The position numbers and the translations under genes were made by a program. DNA of 61,597 nucleotides from Deltaproteobacteria bacterium (GTDB taxonomy: Bacteria; Desulfobacterota_D; UBA1144; Nemesobacterales; CSP1-2), in NCBI GenBank assembly GCA_016187835.1, contig JACPIY010000058.1, positions 1 through 61,597 on the forward strand, read 5' to 3'. Below the pieces are notes generated by a model, which did not search any database, was not told where the DNA came from, and saw only the letters and a list, made by a program, of their open reading frames with translations. Below are positions 9,562 through 18,800 of this stretch, one piece after another. The first letter of the stretch is position 1. The number at the start of each line of letters is the position of its first letter.

Positions 9562-9759
9562 TTATTGCTTAGGCTTGTTGCTTATAGCAATCTCCAAGTG
9601 ATATTTAGTGAGATAACCTTCTTTGCAGGTTGCAAAATCAGAATAATTCTTATTTATCGAGTGTATAAAGTCAATTGGGCTAAAGCCTAGTTTTTTGATA
9701 AGTCGTATTACTTTAGTTCTGATGTCAATAAAACTTAAGTTAGTAAGTTTTATTGACAT
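9562..9759 (-). CDS. Small hypothetical protein (65 aa)
   Basis: Sequence begins MSIKLTNLSFIDIRTKVIR and ends AISNKPKQ. It lacks a signal peptide, a membrane segment or a known motif. It sits 15 bp after the nuclease-like gene on the same strand and 51 bp before the sulfotransferase, so it could be part of that transcription unit. It may also be a chance frame. Confidence 0.35.
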   Translation of the reverse strand: MSIKLTNLSFIDIRTKVIRLIKKLGFSPIDFIHSINKNYSDFATCKEGYLTKYHLEIAISNKPKQ

Positions 9760-9774
9760 CCATCCTGTAAGCTT

Positions 9775-10293
9775 CTAATCTCTTTCCCACAATCCTTTAC
9801 CTTGCTCTCTAGCTTCTGCCTCTATCTTCAAAAACAGGTCCTTAAATTTTACGTTGGGGGTGTTTGTAACTGCCCTGGCATATCCATCCTCAAGGAGCAA
9901 GGCAATAAGCATTTTTCCACCGGGCAAATACACATAGGCTAGAATTGACCCAGAGCTATCTCTTGTCTCTTCATCAAATTCAAGTTTTACCGGGGTTCCT
10001 CTTCTAAGATTGGATTTAGTAAAGTATGTTGCATCATCTGAAACTTTTTCAGGTATTTCAACGCCAATTAATCTGACCTTTTCTATCTCCTTATTTGAAA
10101 GCTGGCAGTGAAATCTATCGCCATCAATTACTTGTATTACGTCACATTTAATGTATTCGGGAAAAGCGAACCTGAGTTTTTCTTCTGCGTCCTCATATTT
10201 GCTGCATCCTGCTAAGAGAAGAGGAGCCAATACCCAAGCTAGTACTAGAGGCATGGATTTATAGGTTTTAAGCCTTATCTCAGTAATTGACAT
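9775..10293 (-). CDS. Thermonuclease (SNase)-like lipoprotein, catalytic residues altered
   Basis: A 172-residue protein with a lipoprotein signal (LLLAGC, lipid Cys30) followed by a staphylococcal-nuclease fold: VIDGDRFHCQL, KVRLIGVEIPE, SILAYVYLPGG, GYARA and GKGLWERD. Aligning to SNase, Asp21 (D59), Arg35 (R74) and Glu43 (E82) are kept. Asp40 is Glu79, Thr41 is Ile80 and the catalytic Arg87 is Ser116. It is therefore probably a weak or inactive nuclease tethered to a membrane. It follows the ZnuB gene by about 20 bp on the same strand and may be co-transcribed. Confidence 0.75.
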   Translation of the reverse strand: MSITEIRLKTYKSMPLVLAWVLAPLLLAGCSKYEDAEEKLRFAFPEYIKCDVIQVIDGDRFHCQLSNKEIEKVRLIGVEIPEKVSDDATYFTKSNLRRGTPVKLEFDEETRDSSGSILAYVYLPGGKMLIALLLEDGYARAVTNTPNVKFKDLFLKIEAEAREQGKGLWERD

Positions 10294-10313
10294 ATCAATT
10301 ACTCCACGATCAT

Positions 10314-11180
10314 TTAGGTCAATACTAAAAGCTTAATCTCCCGCCAACATATCCCGATAAGAAAAAACAAAGCCGCGCAGGTAGTTATTGAAGCTCCGGT
10401 TGGCAGAGATAAAATAAAAGAAAAGAAATAACCTAACCCCGCTGATAAAACACCGATCAAAACCGAGAGAATAAAAACCCGATTTAGGCTCTCGGTTAAA
10501 AAAAGAGCAGTAAGAGGAGGAAGAACCGTAAGACCAAAGACAGGTAATGCCCCAAGTGCTCGCGTTGTAACTGCTATTACAATTCCGACGGTGAGTAATA
10601 GAACTGTATTTAGTATTCTTACCGGATACTTGAATAACTGTGCTGTCTCAGGGTCGAAAGAGACAAATATAAAATCCTTAAAGAATATACAGTGAATGAG
10701 AATAGAAAAAAAAGCCACAGCGGGCACAATATAAACCTCTTTTGGATCGACAACGACAGCGCTTCCAAAAAGGATGTCGGCGATGTCGTGGGCTTCATGC
10801 GTGATCAGGTTACCTATAATCACTACTGCTCCAGAAGCGAGCAGATATCCAAAACCTATTGCTCCTTCCTGGCTTATACGAAAAAAATCCTTCTTTAGAG
10901 CAAAAAAGAGAGCAGCTAATGCAGTCATAATCAAAGATATAGCAAAGGGATCAATCATGGAACCGAGTGAACTAAAAGCTGAGAATCCCCCTATATAGAA
11001 AGCAAGAGCCACACCAAAGCTTGAGACCTGAGAGAGCATTGCACCCACAAAAACAATCCGGCGTAGCACTACATAAACTCCTAAGAATCCACATATAGCC
11101 CCTGATACAGCCCCAACAATCATAGGGTCACGCCAAAGAAAGTAACTTTTTATAAACTCTCCAAATGAAGAAATATCCAT
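10314..11180 (-). CDS. znuB: Zinc/manganese ABC transporter permease (ZnuB-like)
   Basis: An ABC-3 family permease of about 288 residues with eight or so hydrophobic segments and the family pattern GAVSGAICGFLGVYVVLRR near the N-terminus. It forms the membrane channel for Zn2+ (or Mn2+) import with the ATPase encoded just upstream. I chose the ATG at 11180 because a CAGGAG site lies five bases before it. An in-frame TTG 18 bp earlier is less likely. The gap to the ATPase stop is 26 bp. Confidence 0.88.
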   Translation of the reverse strand: MDISSFGEFIKSYFLWRDPMIVGAVSGAICGFLGVYVVLRRIVFVGAMLSQVSSFGVALAFYIGGFSAFSSLGSMIDPFAISLIMTALAALFFALKKDFFRISQEGAIGFGYLLASGAVVIIGNLITHEAHDIADILFGSAVVVDPKEVYIVPAVAFFSILIHCIFFKDFIFVSFDPETAQLFKYPVRILNTVLLLTVGIVIAVTTRALGALPVFGLTVLPPLTALFLTESLNRVFILSVLIGVLSAGLGYFFSFILSLPTGASITTCAALFFLIGICWREIKLLVLT

Positions 11181-11206
11181 ATTATCTCCTGATTGCAAAC
11201 TAGAGC

Positions 11207-11983
11207 TTATCTATCTCTGCCCCCAACTGCTGCGTATATTCGCATCTTGCCTGCAACCTGCTCTATGGTTACGTCCAGTCCAAAGATTCTACTTAAGGTT
11301 TCACCGCTGAAAACTTCCTCCATAATTCCCGCACTGAAAACACCGCTGTCTTTATCAACCACGACCACATGATCGGCAAATCTGGCAACTGTGTTGAGAA
11401 AATGACTCACCATAAGAACTGTTAGTTTGTCCTTCTCTTTTATTCTTCCCAAGAGTTCCATAATCGCTGTTTCCCCTTTGATATCCATTGATGCCGTGGG
11501 TTCATCAAGAATCAATATATCGGGTTCACCAGCAAGGGCATGGGCAAGAAGTGAACGCTGTTTTTCACCTCCTGAAAGCGACCTAAATGGACGATCCTTC
11601 AAATGAGGGATTTCAACCCTCTCGAGACAGGACATGACAATCTTCCAATCTTCTTTTTTAACACCTCTGCCAACGGGAATTCGTATATACCTTCCCATGG
11701 CCACAAACTCGGAAACGGAGATTGGAAATATATGATCAAATTTCTCACGTTGTGGAACATATCCAAATGTCAGAGGCTCATCTTCTCTATAGTGCACTTT
11801 TCCTGATACAGGTGGAATAAGACCCAGAATAGTCTTGAGCAGTGTCGTTTTTCCTCCGCCATTCGGGCCGATTATTCCCCAGAACTCTCCCTGTTTAATG
11901 GACAGATTGATCGAATCAAAAAATTCTCTTTTATCGTATCCGATTGCCGCATTTTCTAGCTTTATTAGAAGAGGTAAATTCAT
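11207..11983 (-). CDS. znuC: Zinc/manganese ABC transporter ATP-binding protein (ZnuC-like)
   Basis: A 258-residue ABC ATPase. Walker A is GPNGGGKTT, the Q-loop lies in FGYVPQREKF, the signature is LSGGEKQR, Walker B is ILILDEPT and the switch His lies in MVSHFLN. It drives metal import through the neighbouring permease. A GGAGATGG ribosome site precedes the ATG. It lies between the substrate-binding protein and the permease in one transcription unit. Confidence 0.9.
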   Translation of the reverse strand: MNLPLLIKLENAAIGYDKREFFDSINLSIKQGEFWGIIGPNGGGKTTLLKTILGLIPPVSGKVHYREDEPLTFGYVPQREKFDHIFPISVSEFVAMGRYIRIPVGRGVKKEDWKIVMSCLERVEIPHLKDRPFRSLSGGEKQRSLLAHALAGEPDILILDEPTASMDIKGETAIMELLGRIKEKDKLTVLMVSHFLNTVARFADHVVVVDKDSGVFSAGIMEEVFSGETLSRIFGLDVTIEQVAGKMRIYAAVGGRDR

Positions 11984-12021
11984 TTGTCCATCTCCATTGC
12001 TTGGGTAAATAAACTCATTTT

Positions 12022-12075
12022 GGGAGTTCCCTGAGTCTTATTGTTCTGATGCGGGAGAGTATCCAGGGAACTCCC
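12022..12075. repeat. Inverted repeat inside the znu operon
   Basis: GGGAGTTCCCTG (12022-12033) pairs perfectly with CAGGGAACTCCC (12064-12075) across a 30-base loop, in the gap between the binding-protein stop and the ATPase start. It could lower expression of the downstream genes or stabilise the upstream message. No T-run follows on the coding strand. Confidence 0.6.
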
Positions 12076-12097
12076 CAGAGTCATAAGGCCTCTGACT

Positions 12098-13057
12098 CTA
12101 ATTAGAATCCTGAAAATCACCTGCTTTCGTTGTTATACTTGCTAATTTAGATGTAACTTCACCTACAATTGCATCAAAGAGGTCGAAATATGTATTTATT
12201 CCTTCACGTACACCAACGCTCGAAGGGAGAACAAGAAAAGAAGCGCCTGTTTTTTCAGCGATAAGAGCAGGTACCTTTTGGGGGTAATAAGACTCAGCTA
12301 TAATGAGCCTTATTTTATCCTTTTGTAATTTTCTGATTAGCTCCGCCACATAAGAAGGCGAAGGTGGAATCCCAGGCTTTGGCTCTACATATCCTACTTC
12401 TTCAAAGCCAGCCCAGTCAGAGAAATAAACCCAGCTTTTGTGATAGGTAACGATTTCGGTTTCCTTGTAAGGAACGAGCTTTTCATCCCATTCCTTGATC
12501 TTTTCGTTAAGACGTCTCACAAAATCCCCTAGACGTTCGTCATAAAAGGAAGCATTTTCGGGGTCTATTTCCTTTAGCCTGTCTGCGATTCCTTTTGCAA
12601 TTGGGATTCCATTTCTTGGGTCAAGCATATAGTGAGGGTTGCCACCCGGATGTATGTCTCCCATGCTTCGGTCAACTTTTGTAGTAGGCATTTCGAGGAT
12701 GTTTGGAATCAGTGTAGAACAATCCAGGTTGCCGATATTTCCTGTAAGAATCTTTGAGTTTCTTGCTCCCGTAATAAGCGGAGGAAGCCAGCCTAGTTCT
12801 AGTTCCAAACCGGTATAGAGCAATAAGTCGGCTCTGTTTAGACTAAGAATTAGACTCGGCTTTGCATCAACAAAGTGAGGGTCTTGATAGCCTTTTGAGA
12901 GGCTTTTTACCTCAACCTTGTCTCCTCCTATTTCCTCTGCAATATCCCCAAAATTGGGAACGGAACTAACTATTTTTACTTTCGCAAATGCATCGTGGGC
13001 GGAAATAAGCAAAAAAATGGAAAAAACCATGTAGAAAAAAATCTTGTACAGTTTCAT
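12098..13057 (-). CDS. znuA: Zinc/manganese ABC transporter substrate-binding protein (ZnuA/TroA-like)
   Basis: A periplasmic metal-binding protein of about 319 residues with a cleavable signal (FSIFLLISAHDAFA). Metal-ligand His motifs are visible: DPHFVDAKPS, GDIHPGGNPHY, and VTYHKSW; AESYYPQK fits the acidic C-terminal site. A long His-rich loop is absent, so the metal may be Zn or Mn. I chose the ATG at 13057 because AAAGGAGGC lies seven bases before it; a TTG further upstream overlaps that site. It is the third gene of the metal-uptake cluster. Confidence 0.88.
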   Translation of the reverse strand: MKLYKIFFYMVFSIFLLISAHDAFAKVKIVSSVPNFGDIAEEIGGDKVEVKSLSKGYQDPHFVDAKPSLILSLNRADLLLYTGLELELGWLPPLITGARNSKILTGNIGNLDCSTLIPNILEMPTTKVDRSMGDIHPGGNPHYMLDPRNGIPIAKGIADRLKEIDPENASFYDERLGDFVRRLNEKIKEWDEKLVPYKETEIVTYHKSWVYFSDWAGFEEVGYVEPKPGIPPSPSYVAELIRKLQKDKIRLIIAESYYPQKVPALIAEKTGASFLVLPSSVGVREGINTYFDLFDAIVGEVTSKLASITTKAGDFQDSN

Positions 13058-13110
13058 TAGAGTTGCCTCCTTTTTCAAAGTTTTTTAAAACGGATGAGCT
13101 CTATGAACGC

Positions 13111-14255
13111 CTATGGATTGAACGTGAGCATGGCAGCATAACGAAGTTCCTTTCCGAAAAGACCAAGCGTTTCTTCCTCTTCTCCTTCTATTGGCGAAAT
13201 TCGATCGTTTGTATCTACATAATCAAACCTAACCCCGGTGTCCCACCTTTTAGCAAAGCGATAAACAATCTGTCCATATGCTCCCCAATCGTCTAAGTTG
13301 CCTTCTGGTGTTTCAGCTTGTCTGTATATGAATTCGGATTGCAATTTAATCTCCTGATATGATGAGTTTTCTAAAGGACGGTATTTGGCGAATAGGTCTA
13401 GACCATAGAGATTCGAGCGGTTGCCGCGTTCTGTACCGTTGGAGGCTGTTGCAAAAGAACCCCCCAGACTCAGAGACATGGCGTCCGAGAGTTCAAAGAA
13501 GTTGGAAAGATGAGCTATATAAAGAAGCCTCGCTAGATTGTTTGCATTCTCATCGCGGGCAAAGGTAGTCGTTTCCAATCCATCGGGACTATTAACAGAG
13601 GCGCTTAGCTCTGAAAACCAGGGGAGCGGTAGAAGAAAATTAAACTCTACCCCTGTGGGGTTCAGATGTTCTCCTAGAAAAGCAGCAGCAGTAAGAGGTA
13701 AAGTTACGAAGTCTTGAAAGTGTCTATGTTGAGTGTTAATCCTACCGAATTTACTCCTCATTAAGCCTACTCTTATCTGTGAGTTTAAAGGAAGGGAAAG
13801 AAGAGTAGTAGCGTACATTTCCTCTATTTCAAATTCATTACGATTCACTGAAAAGAAGGTATCTGCTCTAAAATATGGGTCTATAGTGGCCTGGAAGGCG
13901 AATTCGCCCTCCTGCAGATTAATGCCGGTATTTTCAGGGTCTACCTCAGCATGGATAATTGGGTCGTCTTCGGAAAAATAGGCTGCTGCGAAAGTCCCGA
14001 TAACGCTTATATCGGGGTTCAAACTCTGCACAATTCTTTGTTTTCCTCTTTTTGTTTTTTTGACTCTTCTTCGAGTATTCTGTTTTTCTCTTCAAGCTCC
14101 TCCAACTTTTTCTGCATATTTTCCATTTGTTGGCGGAGTTCCTGCATATCTTTTTTTATATCATCCCTTTCCTCAGTCTGAGCCTCTTTGTATAAAAGGG
14201 GGGAAAAGGTCAAAAAAGCGGAAACAAAAATAACAGTAAACCTTTTAATCCTCAT
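13111..14255 (-). pseudogene. Periplasmic coiled-coil plus outer-membrane beta-barrel protein, frameshifted
   Basis: The upstream frame (14255 to about 14035) encodes a signal peptide, then a coiled coil (ERDDIKKDMQELRQQMENMQ, LEELEEKNRILEEESKKQ). The second frame begins IVQSLNPDISVIGTFAAAYF and continues as about 300 residues of alternating polar and aromatic strands, such as FRADTFFSVNRNEFEIEE and QIRVGLMRSKFGRINTQHRH, ending in a strand with YAAMLTFNP. The switch at about 14033-14040 needs one added base. The layout matches putative outer-membrane proteins found beside ZnuABC in other bacteria, so I infer a metal-related pore or receptor. It starts the operon with a GGAGGTG site and ends 53 bp before ZnuA. 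Confidence 0.7.
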
Positions 14256-14344
14256 ATTTCACCTCCAAATAGTAATTAGCAGCTACTGTTTATAAGTAGT
14301 CTAACCTGATGATTTTTTGATTTGGGGATTGTTTGTAGAACTGC

Positions 14345-14674
14345 TTAAATGGTTGGAGGAGAACGAGGGATTTTATTTGATTCTAAAGATAAAGACGGAA
14401 TTAAAACATTAAAATTTAAATAACCTATTAGAATTCCTAAGTTATTGGAATGAAGTGTATTAACAAAATTATGGGGTTTAATATTTCCGTTAAGACGGCA
14501 TGCTGAACAGAATTCATTATAATGACTGAGGTATGCTGATTTCGATTGAGAAATCTTTTTGGAATAAGTGCCGAAATTAAAAGCGTGATTGTGAACGCTT
14601 AAGGAGAGGACAAAAAATAGGGCTAAGATTGAAATGAATAGTACTGATATATTCTTTGTTCTTCGATCTTCCAT
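14345..14674 (-). CDS. Small exported His/Cys protein upstream of zinc uptake genes
   Basis: A 109-residue protein with one N-terminal hydrophobic segment (ISVLFISILALFFVLSLSVH) followed by HNHAFNFG and later NEFCSACRLNGNIKPHN. Small exported proteins with an HxH and a CxAC motif commonly accompany metal-uptake operons, so a periplasmic metal-linked role is plausible. I do not recognise a specific family. It is co-directional with the downstream barrel gene, 89 bp away. Confidence 0.5.
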   Translation of the reverse strand: MEDRRTKNISVLFISILALFFVLSLSVHNHAFNFGTYSKKISQSKSAYLSHYNEFCSACRLNGNIKPHNFVNTLHSNNLGILIGYLNFNVLIPSLSLESNKIPRSPPTI

Positions 14675-14775
14675 TTAGATTACTTTCGGGTAGAAGTTTT
14701 GCAAAAACCCTTTTCAAGATCTAAACAAACGAATAAACTAATACCATAGTTCCCTAAAACAAGCAAGTTCAATTG

Positions 14776-14803
14776 GTAGGGGCACATTGAAATGTGCCCC
14801 TAC
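14776..14803. repeat. Palindrome GTAGGGGCACATT/AATGTGCCCCTAC
   Basis: Perfect 13-bp arms with a 2-base centre, between the metal cluster and the SDR gene. Member of the GTAGGG-rim palindrome group. Confidence 0.85.
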
Positions 14804-14851
14804 TACTAATTTCGGATTTATTATTCCGGAGTCCACGTTGTTAGCTAAGTT

Positions 14852-15561
14852 CTACTTTGCGATCCAGCCCCCGTCTACGGAAAGCATTGTCCCGTTCATA
14901 AACCCCACGTTATCATCGCATAAGAACAAAACGGCGTGAGCAATCTCTTCCGGTCTTCCAACGGCATCTGGTCGAATAAACCTTCAACCATTGGTGTAAC
15001 GATTGTTCCCGGGCAGATTGCATTTACACGAATTCCTTTTGCTGCGTATTCAAGAGCCATGCTCCTTGTAAGTTGTGTAATAGCTCCTTTAGTTGCATTA
15101 TACGCTGCTACCCCTGGAACAGCCTTAAGTCCTAGTACAGATGAGTTGTTGACTATGCAGCCTTTTCCCTGTTTTAACATGTGGGGTATAGTGTACTTTG
15201 ACATTAAGTAAGTTCCTCGAACATTAATATCAAATGTCTTATCCCATATTTCTGTCGGCGTTTCATGTGTTATTGCCATGTGGAGGATACCGGCGTTGTT
15301 GAATAGTATATCAATACGGCCGTATTTGTCGATTGTATAGTCCACAGCTGCTTTGCAGTCTTCCTCTTTTGAGACATCACTAACAATATAATCGATCGTT
15401 AAACCATCTTTCTTTGCCTCTTCTACGGTTTCCTTTAAGGTTTTCTCGGTACGTCCGGTGATTACAACCTTTGCGCCTTCCTTCGCAAAAAGAATAGCAG
15501 TTGATTTTCCAAGCCCCAGACTTCCGCCTGTGATAAGAGCCACTCTATCTGTGAGTTTCAT
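14852..15561 (-). pseudogene. Short-chain dehydrogenase/reductase, frameshifted near the C-terminus
   Basis: A classical SDR: TGGSLGLGKS (cofactor glycine motif), NNAG, catalytic Ser in VNNSSVLG and YNATKG. The frame reads normally to FDQMPL and then runs into nonsense (EDRKRLLTPF). One added G at about 14958-14962 gives the expected ending GRPEEIAHAVLFLCDDNV then GFMNGTMLSVDGGWIAK, stopping at 14852. The restored protein is about 236 residues. Substrate unknown. GGAGG lies upstream of the ATG. As sequenced, the C-terminal part of the substrate pocket is lost. Confidence 0.8.
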
Positions 15562-15804
15562 TGTATGACGACCTCCAATATTATTTTTTTTAAGATTATA
15601 AGGTAATTTGATTTATTATCAAGAAATTTAGGTCTGGGGATGCTACAATGATTTTTTCGTAAGAGGTATATCCTACAAGAAATTGAATTCATAATGAAGA
15701 AGGTGGAATCTTTATTTAATTTTTATAGGGTAGGGGGTAACCGAAGGTATACTTTTTATGAAAATATGGTCGAAGTTAATTTTTTATGAAATAGGGAGTA
15801 ATTT

Positions 15805-16896
15805 ATGAGAAAAAAATTAGTGATTCTGTGCTCTTTAGTGGGCATATTCGGTATCATTATATTAGTGAATTGCGGGGGTGGCGGCGAGGGAACAACAGAG
15901 TCAAAATCTAATGGTCTAGAGATAAAACTTGTTGCCAACGGGTTAGCTTTCCCGGTTACCATAGCATGTACTTCGGATGGTCGTATCTTTTTCAATGAGC
16001 TTCAGACGGGCAAAATACGCATTATACAAAATGGCACATTACTCTCTAAACCATTTGCCACTATTGCAGTATCTACCAATGGGGAAAACGGATTAATTGG
16101 ACTTGCTTTCGACCCTGACTATGAAAGTAATGGGTTTGTCTATATATTTCATACTCATCCCAATCCTTTTCGCAACCGTGTAGTGCGTTTCACTGAAGTA
16201 AACAATATCGGTACTGAGAAGACACTAATTATTGATAATCTTCCCGCAGCAAGGATACACATCGGCGGGAACATAGGATTTGGGCCGGACAGAAAGCTTT
16301 ATGTAACGATAGGTGATGTTTCAAATCCGGCTAATTCTCAAAGCCTCAACAATCCGGCTGGTAAGATTTTGAGGTACAATTCAGATGGTTCGATACCACA
16401 GAACAATCCCTTTCCCGACTCGCCTATCTTTGCTCTCGGACTGAGAAATAGCTTTGATTTTGCTTTTCATCCTATAACGGGGGTAATTTATGCTACCGAA
16501 AACGGGCCTGATTGTGACGATGAAATAAATAGGATAATTGAAGGGGATAACTATGGTTGGCGTCCAAATTATCCCTGCGGAGATAAAGATACTCAATTTA
16601 TAGGTCCGATCATAAGCTTTACCCCTCCTATAGTTCCTACCGGTATTACTTTTTATACAGGCGATCAATATCCAGAGTTTGCTAATGATCTCTTCTTCGT
16701 TAATTTCGATAGAGGGTCTGAAGGGAAGATTCAACGGATTGATTTATCCGGGAAGAACCTAGACCAAATAGATAGCATAAGCACCTTCTTGGTAGACAAT
16801 GAATTTGGGGGACTGCTCGATATAATTACCTGTTCCGACGGTAATCTCTATTTCTCAAATTCTACTTCTATAATGAGGATTATCAGGAAGCGTTAA
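15805..16896 (+). CDS. PQQ-dependent sugar dehydrogenase-like lipoprotein (GSDH family)
   Basis: A 363-residue protein with a lipoprotein signal (LVNC lipobox), then a Gly- and Thr-rich linker and a soluble glucose/sorbosone dehydrogenase-type beta-propeller. Family blocks include LAFPVTIACTSDGRIFFNE, GLIGLAFDPDYESNGFVYIF, FGPDRKLYVTIGD, GKILRYNSDGSIP, GLRNSFDFAFHP and NYGWRPNYPCG. Family members oxidise sugars using PQQ, but many of the broad family have unknown substrates. No PQQ synthesis genes are in the window. A hairpin 135 bp downstream can terminate it. Confidence 0.8.
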   Translation: MRKKLVILCSLVGIFGIIILVNCGGGGEGTTESKSNGLEIKLVANGLAFPVTIACTSDGRIFFNELQTGKIRIIQNGTLLSKPFATIAVSTNGENGLIGLAFDPDYESNGFVYIFHTHPNPFRNRVVRFTEVNNIGTEKTLIIDNLPAARIHIGGNIGFGPDRKLYVTIGDVSNPANSQSLNNPAGKILRYNSDGSIPQNNPFPDSPIFALGLRNSFDFAFHPITGVIYATENGPDCDDEINRIIEGDNYGWRPNYPCGDKDTQFIGPIISFTPPIVPTGITFYTGDQYPEFANDLFFVNFDRGSEGKIQRIDLSGKNLDQIDSISTFLVDNEFGGLLDIITCSDGNLYFSNSTSIMRIIRKR

Positions 16897-17030
16897 GTTG
16901 TCTCCTGTCTTGTGATTTCTTTGCTGTTCTAGTGGATCTCGAGAAATGACCTACAGACAACCTAGGAATAAAAGCTCCCTGAAATTGTTCGAAGATTTAA
17001 ATGCCTGGGTTTTATTTAATGGAAAAAATT

Positions 17031-17070
17031 AAGGGCGAGCCGTGAAAAAATGTTTCACTGGCTCACCCTT
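17031..17070 (+). terminator. Hairpin terminator after the sugar dehydrogenase gene
   Basis: AAGGG-GAGCC-GTGAAA pairs with TTTCAC-GGCTC-CCCTT, giving a 16-bp stem with two single mismatches and a short A-rich loop. It is followed by TTTTGG. Confidence 0.6.
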
Positions 17071-17188
17071 TTGGAGGATGGTGGTCGAATTAATCCTTAG
17101 AAAAAATATAAGTCAGCAATTTCTTACTCATAATTCTATATTCTATCTTCTTTTATAAAAATCGCCTTTTTATTTCTGTCCAAGTTAA

Positions 17189-17440
17189 TTACAAGGAATC
17201 AAGAATTCTCCCATTCCCTATAGACTGTCCGCACGTTTCACAAAATTTTTCGTCTTTTTTTGTTAACTCGTGGTAACCGACCCAAAGTCCTGATTCTCTT
17301 CCTTCACATATTGTACATACCCATGTTCCGCAAAGTATTTTATTGCCATTTCTGTCCTTATCGGAATCTTTAACTTCGAATATCAGAAAGCCATCACATT
17401 TTTCACAGCGAGTATTTGTACGAATTATCTTTTCTTTCAT
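17189..17440 (-). CDS. Small zinc-ribbon protein
   Basis: About 83 residues carrying three CxxC pairs: TRCEKCDG, WVCTICEG and KFCETCGQS. Two or more zinc sites are likely; nucleic-acid or protein binding is possible. The preferred start is the ATG giving MKEKIIRTNTR; an upstream ATG would add 11 hydrophobic residues without a clear ribosome site. It has no evident operon partner. Confidence 0.55.
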   Translation of the reverse strand: MKEKIIRTNTRCEKCDGFLIFEVKDSDKDRNGNKILCGTWVCTICEGRESGLWVGYHELTKKDEKFCETCGQSIGNGRILDSL

Positions 17441-17661
17441 TTTGGCCAGTCCTTGAAGATATATTATTAACATAAAGTGAATCTTGCTATAGATAAATTA
17501 GACCTTGGTAGGATTTTTGATTGAAAAATCTACTTATTGTTTCCAAATCATATAACTTTAGTTCTAAGCATTTAATGTCTTAATTGCAATCTTTTGTCCA
17601 AGTGATAAGCGTTGTATGTAAACGGGTTTATCTGCGCAAAAATTTAAGCAAAAGGCTTTTC

Positions 17662-17689
17662 TTGACATATAAACCAAATCCCCTAGAAT
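17662..17689 (+). promoter_or_regulatory. Sigma-70-type promoter
   Basis: TTGACA (17662-17667) and TAGAAT (17684-17689) are separated by 16 bp. The site lies about 165 bp upstream of the 197-residue unknown gene and could drive it. Confidence 0.45.
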
Positions 17690-17852
17690 TTTATTTAAGG
17701 CCATAACGTTAGGTGATATTCAAATGGGGTGACCTTTACGTATTATGAATTTTTAATTTTCTTCCCACAGCTATTATAGACTCGGTTTTGTTCGAAATAC
17801 ATAATATGTTATAAATTTATTATCAAGTTACGAAAGTTAATTAGGTGCCCTT

Positions 17853-18446
17853 ATGACAAAGCTGTTTAGGGTAGCATCGAAAGTTAACAACTTTTCTTAT
17901 CAAAAGAGGGTTTATGACTCTGTGGAAATTTGTTGGTTTGTTATCCACAGGGAGACTCCTTTTGTCTCTTACGTAGAATTAATGAAAAACTCCGGAAAGG
18001 AATTGAATAATTCGCAAGATATGTTTGAAAATAATATTAAGGAGCTTTTTACTGAGCAGGAGGCTAATATCCTTAAGGAATATCTTCTTAGAAACCATAA
18101 ACAGAAATGTGAGATGAAAAGGGCGGACCTACTTCTTGAGGCTTACACTTTAGGGTATGGGGATTTAGTGCCGGATTCTGGAGAGGGTTTTTACAAGTTA
18201 AACGAGGAGGATAGCTATGACCTGCCTTTCGTTGTATGGGGCTACTATGATATAACCCATGCAGAAGATGTTAGTTGGCTGGCTTACGGAACTGAATTTA
18301 TAGAAAGGGTATTGGATAAAATCGGGGTGTCTATAACCGATAAAGAGAAATTGAGTGAAGCAATTGAGGAGTTGAAAGAAGAAGGATTGTTTGTGGAAAA
18401 AGGTGTTAAGAAGAAGAGCAGAGTAAAAAGTGAAGGCTTCAAATAA
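17853..18446 (+). CDS. Hypothetical protein (197 aa)
   Basis: A soluble acidic protein that I do not recognise. It contains EICWFVIHRETPFVSYVEL and VVWGYYDITHAEDVSWLAYG. The C-terminus is Lys-rich and helical (EAIEELKEEGLFVEKGVKKK). No signal peptide or membrane segment. It is isolated, with AT-rich gaps on both sides and a good upstream promoter. The codon pattern looks coding throughout. Confidence 0.6.
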   Translation: MTKLFRVASKVNNFSYQKRVYDSVEICWFVIHRETPFVSYVELMKNSGKELNNSQDMFENNIKELFTEQEANILKEYLLRNHKQKCEMKRADLLLEAYTLGYGDLVPDSGEGFYKLNEEDSYDLPFVVWGYYDITHAEDVSWLAYGTEFIERVLDKIGVSITDKEKLSEAIEELKEEGLFVEKGVKKKSRVKSEGFK

Positions 18447-18800
18447 AGACTAAACGGATTTTTGCTATACTTCTTTTTTATTGCTTTTCGTGTTGATTCT
18501 TGTTTTTATCTTGAGAAACAATCATTTTAAATTAACCTTTCTTTACGTATTATTGAGGAAGCAAATCTGCTTTGAGGTAGTGAGCTTTTTTACACACTAG
18601 AAAATATTTAGTGCCTGTTTTTGTAATATGGATTATGCTAGAAATTTAATTGGTTAAATGCAAAATAATGGAAACGAGGTTAATTTTTCTTTATTTTTCT
18701 TTTAATATAGCAACCTTAAAAGTTTGTGTTATAATTTAACAATTTTTTTACAGTAGAATAAAATCAAACAAATTCTTTTTGGACATGATTAAACACAACA
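18447..18800. other. 354-bp AT-rich gap
   Basis: Very AT-rich with T-runs; I see no gene, hairpin or repeat that I can support. Confidence 0.5.
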
